From: Ornithinibacillus gellani
Lineage (GTDB): Bacteria; Bacillota; Bacilli; Bacillales; Amphibacillaceae
NCBI RefSeq assembly: GCF_003730295.1
Contig: NZ_QTSZ01000008.1
Span: 1 to 64,000, forward strand
Direction: 5' to 3'
DNA length: 64,000 nucleotides
Shown: positions 1 through 8,946 of the stretch, piece after piece
Position numbering within the stretch: position 1 is the first letter of the stretch
Layout of the letters: the number at the start of each line of letters is the position of its first letter
The notes under the pieces: model-generated
Told to the model about the DNA's origin: nothing
The model's input: the letters and a program-made list of their open reading frames with translations, nothing else
The model's database searches: none
Translations under genes and position numbers: made by a program

Positions 1-32
1 TTCATTGTAAGCGTAGATATGATATCTTTCAT
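1..32 (-). CDS. possible 5' end of a clipped gene
   Basis: Read on the minus strand, an AGAGGT Shine-Dalgarno stretch is followed by ATG (30-32) and an open frame, MKDIISTLTM, that runs off the window edge. Only about ten codons are visible, so no function can be given. The neighbouring gene on this strand is ysgA. A gene here is plausible because spacing and reading direction fit, but it could equally be chance. Confidence 0.3.
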   Translation of the reverse strand, partial: MKDIISTLTM

Positions 33-141
33 TAGAGGACCTCTTTCTATAGTTGTTGTTGTCGAAGACTTAACTATACAAAAGAAGGTCCTTTTTTTCA
101 TCTGAAATGTCTTTCAACTACTACCGCTCTCCGCTTGCTGC

Positions 142-189
142 CCTCATTTTTGATGTTAAAGTCTTACGACTTCAACATCAAAAATGAGG
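142..189. repeat. long near-perfect palindrome (22-bp stem, TTAC loop)
   Basis: The arms 142-163 and 168-189 are inverted copies with a single A/C mismatch around a 4-base loop TTAC. No T-run follows on either strand, so it is not a standard intrinsic terminator, although it lies downstream of ysgA and could protect the 3' end. It may be a REP-like intergenic palindrome. The stretch 33-256 otherwise holds no gene that I can support. Confidence 0.6.
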
Positions 190-256
190 TATATGTTCTC
201 CCATAAACATTTTACTCTAACCATGTGTTTCGATGCTTGTTGGTGGATACGCTTAA

Positions 257-994
257 TTAATCAATTACATGGTACATCAAAATCGCTGCCGCAATGCTCG
301 CGTTTAACGATTCTGCGTGGCCTGGAATTGGAATATGGACCCTTTCGCTTGCCTCTTGCTGTAGCAATTGTTGTATTCCTGCACCTTCATTACCGATAAG
401 AATAGCCGTTTTTCCCGCATGCTGTACTTGACGATAGTCTTTTGATTCCTCCAGCACAGCTGCCCATACAGAGAAGCCATCTTCTTTTAAATGTTTTACC
501 GCATCCTGCAATGGTTGATGTAAGACAGGAATATGAAAAATTGATCCTTGTGTAGACCGAATTACTTTATCATTATATAAATCAACCGTTCCCTCTCCTA
601 AAATAACTGCGTCAAAATCCGCAGCATCAGCAGTACGAATCATGGTGCCAACATTTCCCGGATCCTGAATCGCGTCTAATAATAATACGCGGCTCCATTT
701 GTCCACTTTTTCCTGTTTCATTTTAACAAGAGCAGCAATACCCTGAGGTTGTTGTGTTTGGGAAATATGCTGAAACACTTGCTCTGTGACCATATGAGCA
801 GGAATTGATTGATAGAGCGCAGGCAAAATGATATCCTCCCGAACCATCACTTCAATTATTTCCCAATCACTTTTCCATGCTTCTTCCAATAAATGAAATC
901 CTTCGATGAGAAATGTATTTGTTTGTTGACGATATTTCCGTTTATGTAACTTACGCCAAGCCTTTACATGCTCATTTTGTATAGATGTTATCAT
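257..994 (-). CDS. ysgA: TrmH/SpoU-family RNA 2'-O-methyltransferase
   Basis: 245 residues, predicted SAM-dependent 2'-O-ribose methyltransferase acting on rRNA or tRNA. The N-terminal ~95 residues match a substrate-binding domain. The C-terminal SPOUT domain has all three family motifs: DPGNVGTMIRTADA near residue 111, ILIGNEGAG near 199, and IPIPGHAESLNASIA near 221, where the trefoil knot binds SAM. The ATG follows GAGGTTACCAA. It is divergent from sspI, as in B. subtilis, where ysgA sits next to sspI and pheS. The exact RNA target cannot be read from sequence. Confidence 0.9.
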   Translation of the reverse strand: MITSIQNEHVKAWRKLHKRKYRQQTNTFLIEGFHLLEEAWKSDWEIIEVMVREDIILPALYQSIPAHMVTEQVFQHISQTQQPQGIAALVKMKQEKVDKWSRVLLLDAIQDPGNVGTMIRTADAADFDAVILGEGTVDLYNDKVIRSTQGSIFHIPVLHQPLQDAVKHLKEDGFSVWAAVLEESKDYRQVQHAGKTAILIGNEGAGIQQLLQQEASERVHIPIPGHAESLNASIAAAILMYHVID

Positions 995-1027
995 TTGGTA
1001 ACCTCAATTCAACTATAGTATGCCTTC

Positions 1028-1057
1028 ATCATACATATTTATAGCAGTTTTGGTCAA
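1028..1057 (-). promoter_or_regulatory. putative sigma-A promoter of ysgA
   Basis: On the minus strand TTGACC (1052-1057) is followed after 18 bp by TATGAT (1028-1033), about 30 bp upstream of the ysgA ATG. The match is good, but the spacer is one base longer than optimal. Confidence 0.45.
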
Positions 1058-1101
1058 ACTATCCAAGACACACATTACGATGTAAGGAAAGGGTGAGCCA
1101 T

Positions 1102-1329
1102 ATGGATTTAAACCTGCGTAAAGCGATTTTAAGCAATATTTCTGAAAATGATGCTTCACAACTAGAAGCAACCATTGTAGATGCCATTCAAAATGGTGAA
1201 GAAAAAATGTTGCCAGGACTTGGCTATTTATTTGAACTTATATGGAAGGCATCAGATGAACAAGAAAAAAAGGAAATGGTAGACAATTTAGAACAAGGTG
1301 TAAAATCAGCCACTTCCTCCTCGATGTAG
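1102..1329 (+). CDS. sspI: small acid-soluble spore protein SspI
   Basis: 75 residues starting [14 protein letters not shown] and containing [18 protein letters not shown], closely resembling B. subtilis SspI, a minor small acid-soluble protein packed into the spore core. The start at 1102 is chosen because AAGGGTGA lies just upstream and the N-terminus matches the family. A GTG at 1093 in frame would add only three residues. It is monocistronic and divergent from ysgA. B. subtilis sspI is made in the forespore under sigma-G, but I could not find a convincing sigma-G promoter here. Confidence 0.93.
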   Translation: MDLNLRKAILSNISENDASQLEATIVDAIQNGEEKMLPGLGYLFELIWKASDEQEKKEMVDNLEQGVKSATSSSM

Positions 1330-1341
1330 AAATAACAATGT

Positions 1342-1380
1342 GGCCACTTGATCAACTAAAAGTGGTCCCTCCTCTTTCTT
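1342..1380 (+). terminator. probable sspI terminator
   Basis: GGCCACTT (1342-1349) pairs with AAGTGGTC (1360-1367), with one G-U pair. It is followed by a pyrimidine-rich CTCCTCTTTCTTC stretch rather than a clean U-run, so it is a weak terminator call. From here to 1616 I see no gene. Confidence 0.4.
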
Positions 1381-1616
1381 CTCCCTCTTATAATCGCTCA
1401 CAAATATTGTCTTTTATCAATTGTCGAGTTAACAAGATAAAATAATGATTAAGAACTATATAAATAAAGGAAAAGACGATATGCGAATCACTTTTTCCAC
1501 TCTTTTGGAATATTATACCTATTCCATCATACTTTAGTATTGTATTATTCTCTTGAATTCAAGATATTTTATAGACCATAAGACCCCAAACAGCCAAACA
1601 GCCTATGCGCATGAAG

Positions 1617-1645
1617 TTGACGGTTAATCTGTAAAATGATATAAA
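1617..1645 (+). promoter_or_regulatory. near-consensus sigma-A promoter of the ABC exporter operon
   Basis: TTGACG (1617-1622), a 17-bp spacer, then TATAAA (1640-1645). It lies about 90 bp upstream of the first gene of the four-gene operon (1737). The high match suggests substantial vegetative expression. No obvious operator overlaps it. Confidence 0.65.
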
Positions 1646-1736
1646 ATGTATTCATGTGCTTTATTGGGTATAAACTGCTAATGAAGCATCATAGATATGC
1701 TTGATGGAGCATTTATGTGAGAGAGGGGAAAATAAT

Positions 1737-3329
1737 ATGGTAGAAACACAACAGGGAGAACAACCGCAAAAGAAGAAAAGTAAGCTGATTCCAATTTTAC
1801 TTGCAGCCATACTTATCATTGGTGGCGGTGCCGCAGCATTTGCATTCTTAAAAAATTTATCACCGAAAGAGGCTTATTTCCAAGCGGAGCAAAAATCCTA
1901 TGAGCATATTGTCGATACATTCAAAGATCGCTATGAATCAGAGTTGGATTGGGCAGAAAAAACACAGGAAAAACCAACTGAATCCGTGTTGGAATTATCG
2001 GCAAATGTATCAGGTATTGACAATATGTCAGGCGGTTTATTCAGCGTAGAACAATTGGTCAACAACTCTAAGCTGGTATTATCATCACAAACAGATTTGG
2101 ATAAAAAGATTATGTCCTCCAAAGTCGAAGGAAATATTGCTGGTATTGAGCTGGAAAATTTAGATGTTCACTTAACAGCAGATAAATTATTGGTACATTT
2201 ACCTTTTCTTGATGAAATGATGCAAGTAAAAGGGGAAGACATTGGAAAAATATTAAAATCATTGGATCCATATAGCTTTACCGGAGAAGAATCTGTCGAC
2301 TTCAATGCTTTTTTTGAAAGTACAGCAGGTCTCTTATCCGAAGAAGATGTAGAGTACTTTAAAAAAGAATATGGTGAAATGGTTTTTAATGAATTACCAG
2401 ATGATAGCTTTAAAAAAGATTCAGAAACAGTAGCTGTTGATGGAGACTCCATTAAAGCAGACAAGATTACCATGTCACTTTCTGAAGATCAGGTAAAAGA
2501 TATTTTAACGAAAGTATTCGCAAAGATGGAAAAGGACGAAAAATTAAAAGAAATTATTAAAGAGCAGTTCCAGCTTCAGCAATTTGGGTTTGGTTTACCA
2601 ATTGCGAATATTCCACCTCAGGTACAGGAAGAAGCTGATTCCTTTATCGAAGAATTTGAAACAGCTATGAAAGAAGCACAAGAAGGTATTAAAGACACAC
2701 ATTTCCCAGACGGAATCAATTCTACGATTTGGGTAAAGGATAAATTAATTGTTAAACGTGACTTCAACCTGAAAATGGGTGTTACAGAAGAATCAGTTGC
2801 TGGTGTTCAAATTACTGGAACACAAAAGCTGGATAAAGACAAACAAGTATTTGACTATGACTTTAATGTTACAGATCAATACAATGATGGAAGCATCCAT
2901 ATTTCTGGCGATTTATCATCTAAAGATGGGAAAGCTGAAGATACCATCAAAGTAACAATGGATGAAATTGAAGTTTCTTATCATGGAACAGAAACGGAAA
3001 AGAAAGGTAAAAAAGAATTCAATCGTGAATTCTCATTCATGGAATCTGGTATGGGCGGCAAACTCATTTGGAGTGGTGATGCTACTTATGAAAAAGATAA
3101 CATGAATTCAAATCATAAGTTTGCTATTGACGCAGACGGTATTAGCCAGGATATGTTTTCTCTCAACTTGAAAAAAGACATGAAACTCATCAAGGGTGTT
3201 GATGCTCCTAAAGAAGACAACGTAAAAGATTTAGGCGGCATGAATCCAGAAGAACTTAAATCCTACTTTGAGATGGAAGTTGCACCTAAAATGCAGCAAT
3301 GGTTATTTGGCTCTATGGGTGGCTTCTAA
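1737..3329 (+). CDS. membrane-anchored extracytoplasmic protein of an ABC-2 transporter operon, function unknown
   Basis: 530 residues from the ATG at 1737, chosen because GAGAGGGG precedes it and the upstream in-frame ATGs lack one. A short basic cytoplasmic tail (KKKSK) leads into one transmembrane segment at about residues 19-38 (IPILLAAILIIGGGAAAFAF). It is followed by ~490 hydrophilic residues rich in Lys, Asp and Glu that should lie outside the membrane. No catalytic motif is recognised. Repeating polar beta-like stretches (YDFNVTDQYNDGSIHISGDL) suggest a large beta-rich domain. It is the first gene of an operon with two permeases and an ATPase (gaps of 36 bp or overlaps), so I infer a partner or substrate-handling role. 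Orthologues are probably annotated only as a DUF. Confidence 0.75.
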   Translation: MVETQQGEQPQKKKSKLIPILLAAILIIGGGAAAFAFLKNLSPKEAYFQAEQKSYEHIVDTFKDRYESELDWAEKTQEKPTESVLELSANVSGIDNMSGGLFSVEQLVNNSKLVLSSQTDLDKKIMSSKVEGNIAGIELENLDVHLTADKLLVHLPFLDEMMQVKGEDIGKILKSLDPYSFTGEESVDFNAFFESTAGLLSEEDVEYFKKEYGEMVFNELPDDSFKKDSETVAVDGDSIKADKITMSLSEDQVKDILTKVFAKMEKDEKLKEIIKEQFQLQQFGFGLPIANIPPQVQEEADSFIEEFETAMKEAQEGIKDTHFPDGINSTIWVKDKLIVKRDFNLKMGVTEESVAGVQITGTQKLDKDKQVFDYDFNVTDQYNDGSIHISGDLSSKDGKAEDTIKVTMDEIEVSYHGTETEKKGKKEFNREFSFMESGMGGKLIWSGDATYEKDNMNSNHKFAIDADGISQDMFSLNLKKDMKLIKGVDAPKEDNVKDLGGMNPEELKSYFEMEVAPKMQQWLFGSMGGF

Positions 3330-3365
3330 TAGCGTAACTTTACGACAGGAAATGGAAGTGTTGCA

Positions 3366-4589
3366 ATGCATTTCATCAAACATACGAGATTATTTATTGC
3401 AAACAATTTCAAGCAAATTCGGAGGAAGTGGCTAACACTTCCTTTTCTTTTCGTTTATCCAATTGTAATGACTGCACTTATTGCCATTATACTTATGACC
3501 TTCTTCACACCATCCAAACAGGATCCCATTCAGGTTGGTATCGTGGATCAGGATCAATCACAAGAAACTAAAATGATTATGAAAATATTAATAGATTCCG
3601 GACAATTTGGTGAGCTTTTTCAAATGGATCAGATGACTGCTTCTGATGCAGAACAAGGGCTTGTCGATGATCAATTAAGTGCTACCATAACCTTCCCCAA
3701 AAATTTCACGAGCAATTTATATAATGGGGTATCTGTGGAGCTTCCGGTTGTTGGAAATCCGAACGAACCAATCAATAGTAGACTTGTAAAAGAGATGGTA
3801 AACAGTGCCGCCCGGCATATTGGCGCTTCTCAGGCCAATATTTTAACGATTAATTATTATGCCAAGCAAACAAATATGGATGCCGAAACTCGAAATGACA
3901 TGTTATTTGAACAATTTAAGGATTTTTTGTTTTATACATTATCGAAGGATGAGGCAGCAATTGAACATGAATTATCCAATGCTGTTACTGCCTCCCCTCT
4001 TCATTATTATGTTGCCTCTGGCTGGTTTGTTATTACTACAATATGGATGTTACTTTTATACAATATGCTTTATAAGGAAAATACATATCGAATGAAAGAG
4101 CGAATGAAATTGTATGGTGTTAATGCACTTCAACAAATTAGCGCAAGAATATTCGTTACCTTCGTTTGTGTGACTATCCTTTCACTGCTATTATTATTTG
4201 GTTTGCAACGATTTCTTGGTGTTCCATTTTATTTAGAAGACTGTGCAAGACTAGGCTTGCTTGTATGCTTGTACAATCTTAGTTTACTAGTTATTTTAGC
4301 AATTATTGAAGTATTAATTACATCACAAAGATTTCGGTTGCTTGTACAATTTATCGTAGCTGCTTTTTTAATTTTAGCTAGTGGTGCTATCGTTCCAGTG
4401 TTATATTTTCCAATAGCACTTCAGCAATGGCTCTCTTATATTTTTTCTTATGAAGCACTGCATTGGATACAAGAAATACTGCTGCATGAAAGATTGTATG
4501 CAGACTACATACCACTATCACTTATGCTTGGTGTGTTTATAAGTATATTGGCAGCTGCCTCCCTATGGAAGGAGCTGACTCAAAAATGA
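3366..4589 (+). CDS. ABC-2 type transporter permease (first)
   Basis: 407 residues with the ABC-2 exporter layout: one N-terminal membrane helix (about residues 25-46, LFVYPIVMTALIAIILMTFF), an extracytoplasmic domain of ~170 residues, and about five to six C-terminal helices from residue ~220. The start has GGAAGTG upstream. Its stop overlaps the next start in an ATGA arrangement, which implies translational coupling. With the second permease and the ATPase it should form a heteromeric exporter. The substrate is unknown. The domain order resembles the DrrB/NatB/YhgE type families, but no specific member is recognised. Confidence 0.8.
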   Translation: MHFIKHTRLFIANNFKQIRRKWLTLPFLFVYPIVMTALIAIILMTFFTPSKQDPIQVGIVDQDQSQETKMIMKILIDSGQFGELFQMDQMTASDAEQGLVDDQLSATITFPKNFTSNLYNGVSVELPVVGNPNEPINSRLVKEMVNSAARHIGASQANILTINYYAKQTNMDAETRNDMLFEQFKDFLFYTLSKDEAAIEHELSNAVTASPLHYYVASGWFVITTIWMLLLYNMLYKENTYRMKERMKLYGVNALQQISARIFVTFVCVTILSLLLLFGLQRFLGVPFYLEDCARLGLLVCLYNLSLLVILAIIEVLITSQRFRLLVQFIVAAFLILASGAIVPVLYFPIALQQWLSYIFSYEALHWIQEILLHERLYADYIPLSLMLGVFISILAAASLWKELTQK

Positions 4590-5725
4590 AACAAATTATC
4601 TATACACGTATGATGCAATGGAAAAAACAATGGCTTGGTATTGTATGCTGGAGTATCATTCCCCTTCTCATTCCAATATGTATCGTATTGGGTACAAGCA
4701 ACGTTCAAGATGATGCAAAAATACCGATTGGCATCGTGATGGAGGAAAATACATCAACAGCGAATGATTTTTTAGATGAAGTAAAATCTGCTCCTTTTAT
4801 TCGAGTACAACAATTAGATAAGACAGCTGCGCTACAGCAATTAGAAAAACATGAATTAGATAGTGTATTCATCATTTTAGATGGCTACGAAGAAGAAATT
4901 ATGCGTGGTAATCGTAATCAGCTAATTGAAGGATATCACTCCGACCTGTCTTTTGCTTATACACCAGTAAAGGAAATGGTCGTTTCAATTGTTCAACAGG
5001 ATGCTGGAAGATACCGTGCAGTAAAGGTCATACAAGATATCGGTGAAAGGTATCGAGTTCAAGAACAATGGCCAGTGGAAGATATGATTCGAAAAAGCCA
5101 AACAATACAAAAAGACGAAAATTTACTTCGCTCCTCTTTTACTTATTTAGGGGAAGCGGATTCCATGGAGAGCGGAGAATTAGTAAGCTGGAATGTTTGG
5201 GGATTATGGTCCATAGCGGCTTTACTGGCAACATTTTTCTTATTTGATTGGATCATCAAAGAAAGAACTTCCGGTGTAGGCCCTCGATTTGCTTTCTTTC
5301 GTATGTCACATCGGGCTTATTTAATAGGTAATATGTTTATTTATACGATATTTTTAGGATGGATGAATCTACTCACGATGGTGGTATATCATTATGTCCT
5401 TCACGAAGCTTTGTCTATTCATTTATTTATTGTATTATTTACATTTCAACTAACCTGTATCATGACCGCATTTTTGCTTGCAACTTGTTTCAAAAATGCA
5501 TATGCATATTTTGGTTTAGCTTTTGCTATTACGTTCATGATTGCTGTCATTAGTGGTGCCATTCTACCTATTGATGGGATTACAGGCGGATTGCCTTGGT
5601 TGGAAAAATGGAATCCAGTACAATCTGTTATGAATGGAGAAATTCATTATGCCAGCTTCATACTATTGGCAATCGGAATAGCAATCTGGTATGCGGGAAA
5701 GGAGAGATTGCATGCTAACAGTTGA
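4586..5725 (+). CDS. ABC-2 type transporter permease (second)
   Basis: 379 residues from the ATG at 4586, which overlaps the stop of the first permease and has AAGGAG 11 bp upstream. An in-frame ATG at 4565 lacks a proper ribosome site. It has the same layout as its partner: an N-terminal helix (about residues 13-33), a ~160-residue outer domain, then about six helices. The paired permeases differ in sequence, so the exporter is probably a heterodimer. The downstream ATPase begins inside this gene's 3' end, again indicating coupling. Substrate unknown. Confidence 0.8.
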   Translation: MKQIIYTRMMQWKKQWLGIVCWSIIPLLIPICIVLGTSNVQDDAKIPIGIVMEENTSTANDFLDEVKSAPFIRVQQLDKTAALQQLEKHELDSVFIILDGYEEEIMRGNRNQLIEGYHSDLSFAYTPVKEMVVSIVQQDAGRYRAVKVIQDIGERYRVQEQWPVEDMIRKSQTIQKDENLLRSSFTYLGEADSMESGELVSWNVWGLWSIAALLATFFLFDWIIKERTSGVGPRFAFFRMSHRAYLIGNMFIYTIFLGWMNLLTMVVYHYVLHEALSIHLFIVLFTFQLTCIMTAFLLATCFKNAYAYFGLAFAITFMIAVISGAILPIDGITGGLPWLEKWNPVQSVMNGEIHYASFILLAIGIAIWYAGKERLHANS

Positions 5726-6386
5726 TCATATTAGTAAAACATATGGAAAGCATCTCATACTAAATGACATTACATTTCAAGCTTCCCCAGGTGAAATCAT
5801 AGGGCTTGTTGGTGAAAATGGTGCTGGAAAATCGACATTACTGCGTATTTTAGCAACCATCAACAAGCCAACCAAGGGCAGTTTTACACTGAATCATCTC
5901 TCCCCCACTACACAAAAAAAACAAATCCGCCAACATATTGGTTTTGTCCCCCAGGATATTGCGATATGGGATCATTTCACGGTGGAAGAAAATATGGTTT
6001 TTTTTGAAAAGCTTACTTGGGGGAAGAAAAAGAACAAATCTGCTTTACAAGCAATTTGTAAAGACATGGAATTGGACAAGTGGAAGGAAAAAGTATCCAC
6101 CCTATCTGGTGGCATGAAGCGAAAACTCAATCTTGCAATCAGCCTTATTCATGATCCGACGCTTATTTTGCTTGATGAACCAACTGTAGGTATTGATCTG
6201 CGTTCGAGAACTGAAATTGGCAATTATTTACGTAAACTTGCAACAGAAAATGATAAAATTATTATCTATACCTCACACGATATGGATGAGATTAGGCATA
6301 TATGTGATCGTATTATTTGTATTGGGGAAGATCCATTTTATTATAATCTACTGAAACAAACAGACAAAGAGATTATCGCATTTTAA
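5712..6386 (+). CDS. ABC transporter ATP-binding protein of the exporter
   Basis: 224 residues. Walker A GENGAGKST (about residue 36), signature LSGGMKRKL (about 129), Walker B LILLDEPTVG (about 149) and the H-loop in YTSHDMDEI are all present, so this is an intact ATPase of the CcmA/NatA exporter class. AAGGAGA lies 6-7 bp before the ATG at 5712, which overlaps the end of the second permease by 14 bp. It should power the two ABC-2 permeases. No downstream terminator is evident before the transglycosylase gene. Confidence 0.9.
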   Translation: MLTVDHISKTYGKHLILNDITFQASPGEIIGLVGENGAGKSTLLRILATINKPTKGSFTLNHLSPTTQKKQIRQHIGFVPQDIAIWDHFTVEENMVFFEKLTWGKKKNKSALQAICKDMELDKWKEKVSTLSGGMKRKLNLAISLIHDPTLILLDEPTVGIDLRSRTEIGNYLRKLATENDKIIIYTSHDMDEIRHICDRIICIGEDPFYYNLLKQTDKEIIAF

Positions 6387-6447
6387 TCATTACCTATTGC
6401 CTATTTTCCATTATGTAGTAAAATAGTCCTTATAGGTGGTGTTGAAC

Positions 6448-7104
6448 GTGGAAATTCGTGATTTTCAAATGCAAATACAAAATCAGGCTATGTCTATCAT
6501 GATGTCAAAAGGTGATTCTTTATCCTATACATCTCCCATCATGGACATCGCATTCAGACAAATTTTACAGGATAAAATCAATCAAGCATCCGTAATGAAT
6601 AAACAGTTACAGCAAATAGATATAGACCGCAGTCAGGGCACAAACACTGTTCATGCCTATTCTGCATTGCCGTTCATGGAACATGCACCTGGTGTCAATC
6701 GTACAAGCAGATCCAACACCATTGCACCTGCTGCATTTCAATCCATAGTGGATTCTGTCGCTCAGAAATATAATTTAGACCCGAAGCTCATTCATTCAGT
6801 TATTAAAATGGAATCGAATTACAATCCTAATGCTAAAAGTCATGCAGGCGCACAAGGCTTGATGCAACTTATGCCAGCTACTGCCAGAGGGCTTGGTGTT
6901 ATGAATCCATATGATCCAGCTCAAAATATTGAAGGTGGAGCTAAATACTTAAGTCAAATGCTTAAAAAATATAATGGTAATATAGAACTCGCACTTGCTG
7001 CGTATAATGCAGGTCCGGGAAATGTCGATAAATATCAAGGTATTCCGCCTTTTAAAGAAACACAGAACTATGTAAGAAAAGTAATGAACACTTATTTAGC
7101 ATAA
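6448..7104 (+). CDS. lytic transglycosylase (SLT domain)
   Basis: About 218 residues from a GTG at 6448, preceded by AGGTGGTG. The C-terminal SLT domain (about residues 95-215) has the catalytic Glu in KMESNYNP, then GAQGLMQLMPATA and LALAAYNAGPGNV, the hallmark of soluble lytic transglycosylases that cleave peptidoglycan glycan strands. The N-terminal ~90 residues are low-complexity and polar, and no signal peptide is visible, as in B. subtilis YjbJ/CwlQ, which it resembles. In-frame GTG codons at 6436 and 6439 are alternative starts. Confidence 0.85.
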   Translation: MEIRDFQMQIQNQAMSIMMSKGDSLSYTSPIMDIAFRQILQDKINQASVMNKQLQQIDIDRSQGTNTVHAYSALPFMEHAPGVNRTSRSNTIAPAAFQSIVDSVAQKYNLDPKLIHSVIKMESNYNPNAKSHAGAQGLMQLMPATARGLGVMNPYDPAQNIEGGAKYLSQMLKKYNGNIELALAAYNAGPGNVDKYQGIPPFKETQNYVRKVMNTYLA

Positions 7105-7120
7105 AATAACAAAAATAAGG

Positions 7121-7151
7121 AAGGAGCAGGTTTCCAAACCCGCTCCTTTTT
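7121..7151. terminator. bidirectional terminator between transglycosylase and M42 peptidase
   Basis: The stem AAGGAGC..GGTTT / AAACC..GCTCCTT spans 7121-7147 with one mismatch. On the plus strand it runs into TTTTT; on the minus strand a T-run follows after a short gap. It sits between convergent genes. Confidence 0.75.
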
Positions 7152-7163
7152 CATGTCATCTAT

Positions 7164-8249
7164 TTAAGCTAAAATTAATTGCTGTACAGTTTCACGGTCT
7201 AATTTTTTAATCGTTTCGACAATTAGCTTGACAGCATTTTCAAAATCATCACGATGTAAGATTGCAGCATGTGAATGAATATAACGTGTTGCAATGGTGA
7301 TTGATAACGAAGGTACGCCATTTGCTGTCAAATGGATAGATCCTGAATCTGTTCCACCACCAGGAACCGTTGAATATTGAAATGGGATTTGATGCTCTTC
7401 GGCAGTTTGTACAACTAGGTCACGCACACCTTTATGAGAAATCATCGATGCATCGTATAAAATTAACTGAGGTCCATCGCCTAACTTGCTATCAGCTTCC
7501 TGTTCAGTAATACCTGGTGTGTCTCCCGCAATACCAACGTCTACTCCAAAACCTATGTCTGGTTGAATAAGCTGTGCAGACGTTCGTGCACCACGTAATC
7601 CAACTTCCTCTTGAATCGTTCCCACACCATATACAATGTTTGGATGTTCAACATCTTTTAATTGTTTTAGTACTTCAATCGCAATAGCACAGCCAATTCG
7701 ATTATCCCATGCCTTAGCAAGCAGCATTTTTTCATTTTTTAATGGTGTGAATTCAAAATACGGAACAACTGAATTGCCGGGCTTCACACCGAATTCTAAT
7801 GCTTCTTCTTTACTGGAGGCTCCAATGTCAATGAACATATCTTTAATATCAACAGGTTTTTTACGTGCTTCTGGTGAAAGGATATGTGGTGGCTTCGATC
7901 CGATTACACCTGTTACATCCCCTTTATCTGTCACAATGGTAACGCGTTGTGCCAGCATAACTTGACTCCACCAGCCACCAATCGTTTGAAAATATAGGAA
8001 TCCCTTATCATCGATGCGGGTAACCATAAATCCAACCTCATCTAAGTGGCCCGCTACCATTACTTTTGGACCATCTTGCTTCCCAGTTTTTTTAGCAATC
8101 AAGCTACCAAGATTATCCGTATATACTTCATCCGCATAATCTTTTATATAACCTTCCATAACATCTCTGGCTTCTTTTTCGTTACCAGAAATTGCTTTCG
8201 CATCTGTTAAATCCTTTAACATGGTTAATGTTGCATCCAATTTTGTCAT
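7164..8249 (-). CDS. ysdC: M42-family metallo-aminopeptidase
   Basis: 361 residues, a di-metal M42 glutamyl-aminopeptidase/cellulase-M type enzyme. Metal and catalytic residues are visible in [10 protein letters not shown] (His/Asp), KAWDNRIGC (bridging Asp), IQEEVGLRG (catalytic Glu then Glu ligand), GVDVGIAGD and RYIHSHAA. The neighbourhood with ysdB, ysdA and rplT matches B. subtilis ysdC, which is why I prefer that name over the paralogue ytoP. AGGGAGG lies 11 bp before the ATG at 8249 and 5 bp before an in-frame TTG at 8255, so the start is uncertain by two codons. Confidence 0.85.
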   Translation of the reverse strand: MTKLDATLTMLKDLTDAKAISGNEKEARDVMEGYIKDYADEVYTDNLGSLIAKKTGKQDGPKVMVAGHLDEVGFMVTRIDDKGFLYFQTIGGWWSQVMLAQRVTIVTDKGDVTGVIGSKPPHILSPEARKKPVDIKDMFIDIGASSKEEALEFGVKPGNSVVPYFEFTPLKNEKMLLAKAWDNRIGCAIAIEVLKQLKDVEHPNIVYGVGTIQEEVGLRGARTSAQLIQPDIGFGVDVGIAGDTPGITEQEADSKLGDGPQLILYDASMISHKGVRDLVVQTAEEHQIPFQYSTVPGGGTDSGSIHLTANGVPSLSITIATRYIHSHAAILHRDDFENAVKLIVETIKKLDRETVQQLILA

Positions 8250-8336
8250 AAGCAATTTTTCCTCCCTTATTATGTAACACTACTTATTCTTTTTACCATA
8301 AAATGCTTATCTAAACAAGCTTTTGGTCTATTTAGA

Positions 8337-8768
8337 CTATTTTCCCGAAGAGCCAAAACCCCCTGCTTCACGTGCTGATCCAGATAATGTATTTGCCTGA
8401 ATTAAATCAATCTGAAGCACAGGTGCAATGACCATTTGAGCTATCCGCATATGCTTCTCTATCGCGAAATCTACTGTACCATGATTGATTAAGATAATTT
8501 TTATTTCGCCACGGTATCCTTCATCTATTGTTCCTGGGCTATTTAATACCGTAATGGAATGCTTTAGTGCTAAGCCACTCCTCGGACGTATTTGTGCTTC
8601 AGTTCCTGCTGGCAACTCTATTTGTATACCCGTTCTAATTAACGTGGCTTGTCCAGCTGGAATTGTTTTAGTTTCAATTGAAAATAAATCGAGGCCAGCA
8701 TCTCCAGGATTGGCACGATATGGCATTTTTGCATCTTCATGAATGAATTGAACTTTTACATCCTTCAT
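8337..8768 (-). CDS. dut: dUTP diphosphatase
   Basis: 143 residues with all five trimeric dUTPase motifs in order: [10 protein letters not shown] (1), RPRSGLA (2), [11 protein letters not shown] with the catalytic Asp (3), RIAQMVI (4) and the C-terminal P-loop-like GGFGSSGK (5). It converts dUTP to dUMP, keeping uracil out of DNA and feeding thymidylate synthesis. The ATG at 8768 has AGAGGG six bases upstream. It is followed 81 bp later by ysdC on the same strand. It is a chromosomal housekeeping type with no phage context. Confidence 0.93.
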   Translation of the reverse strand: MKDVKVQFIHEDAKMPYRANPGDAGLDLFSIETKTIPAGQATLIRTGIQIELPAGTEAQIRPRSGLALKHSITVLNSPGTIDEGYRGEIKIILINHGTVDFAIEKHMRIAQMVIAPVLQIDLIQANTLSGSAREAGGFGSSGK

Positions 8769-8875
8769 TAACAACCCTCTTCTTCATCTCTCGCAACTTT
8801 AGCTCACGATAAACACGATAATGATATCAACTGTTGCGGTTTTTTATTCATTGTACCATTATTTTTTAAAATGTG

Positions 8876-8902
8876 TGAAACCTATTTGTATCTTAAACCG
8901 TA
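8876..8902 (+). promoter_or_regulatory. sigma-W (ECF) type promoter of ysdB
   Basis: TGAAAC (8876-8881), 17 bp, CGTA (8899-8902). This matches the ECF sigma-W -35 and -10 elements and lies about 45 bp upstream of ysdB, whose B. subtilis orthologue belongs to the sigma-W regulon. The same elements with the same spacing occur before pspA. Confidence 0.65.
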
Positions 8903-8946
8903 TGGTAAGGTAATGCGATTTCAAAAATGCTTGTTTGGGGAGACGG

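Noticed and set aside
1093-1101. Longer SspI from the GTG at 1093
   Set aside because: It would place the ribosome site inside the gene, and the family begins at MDLNLR.
4565-4589. Overlap of the two ABC-2 permeases as a programmed frameshift
   Set aside because: A separate ATG with AAGGAG upstream explains the overlap as ordinary translational coupling.
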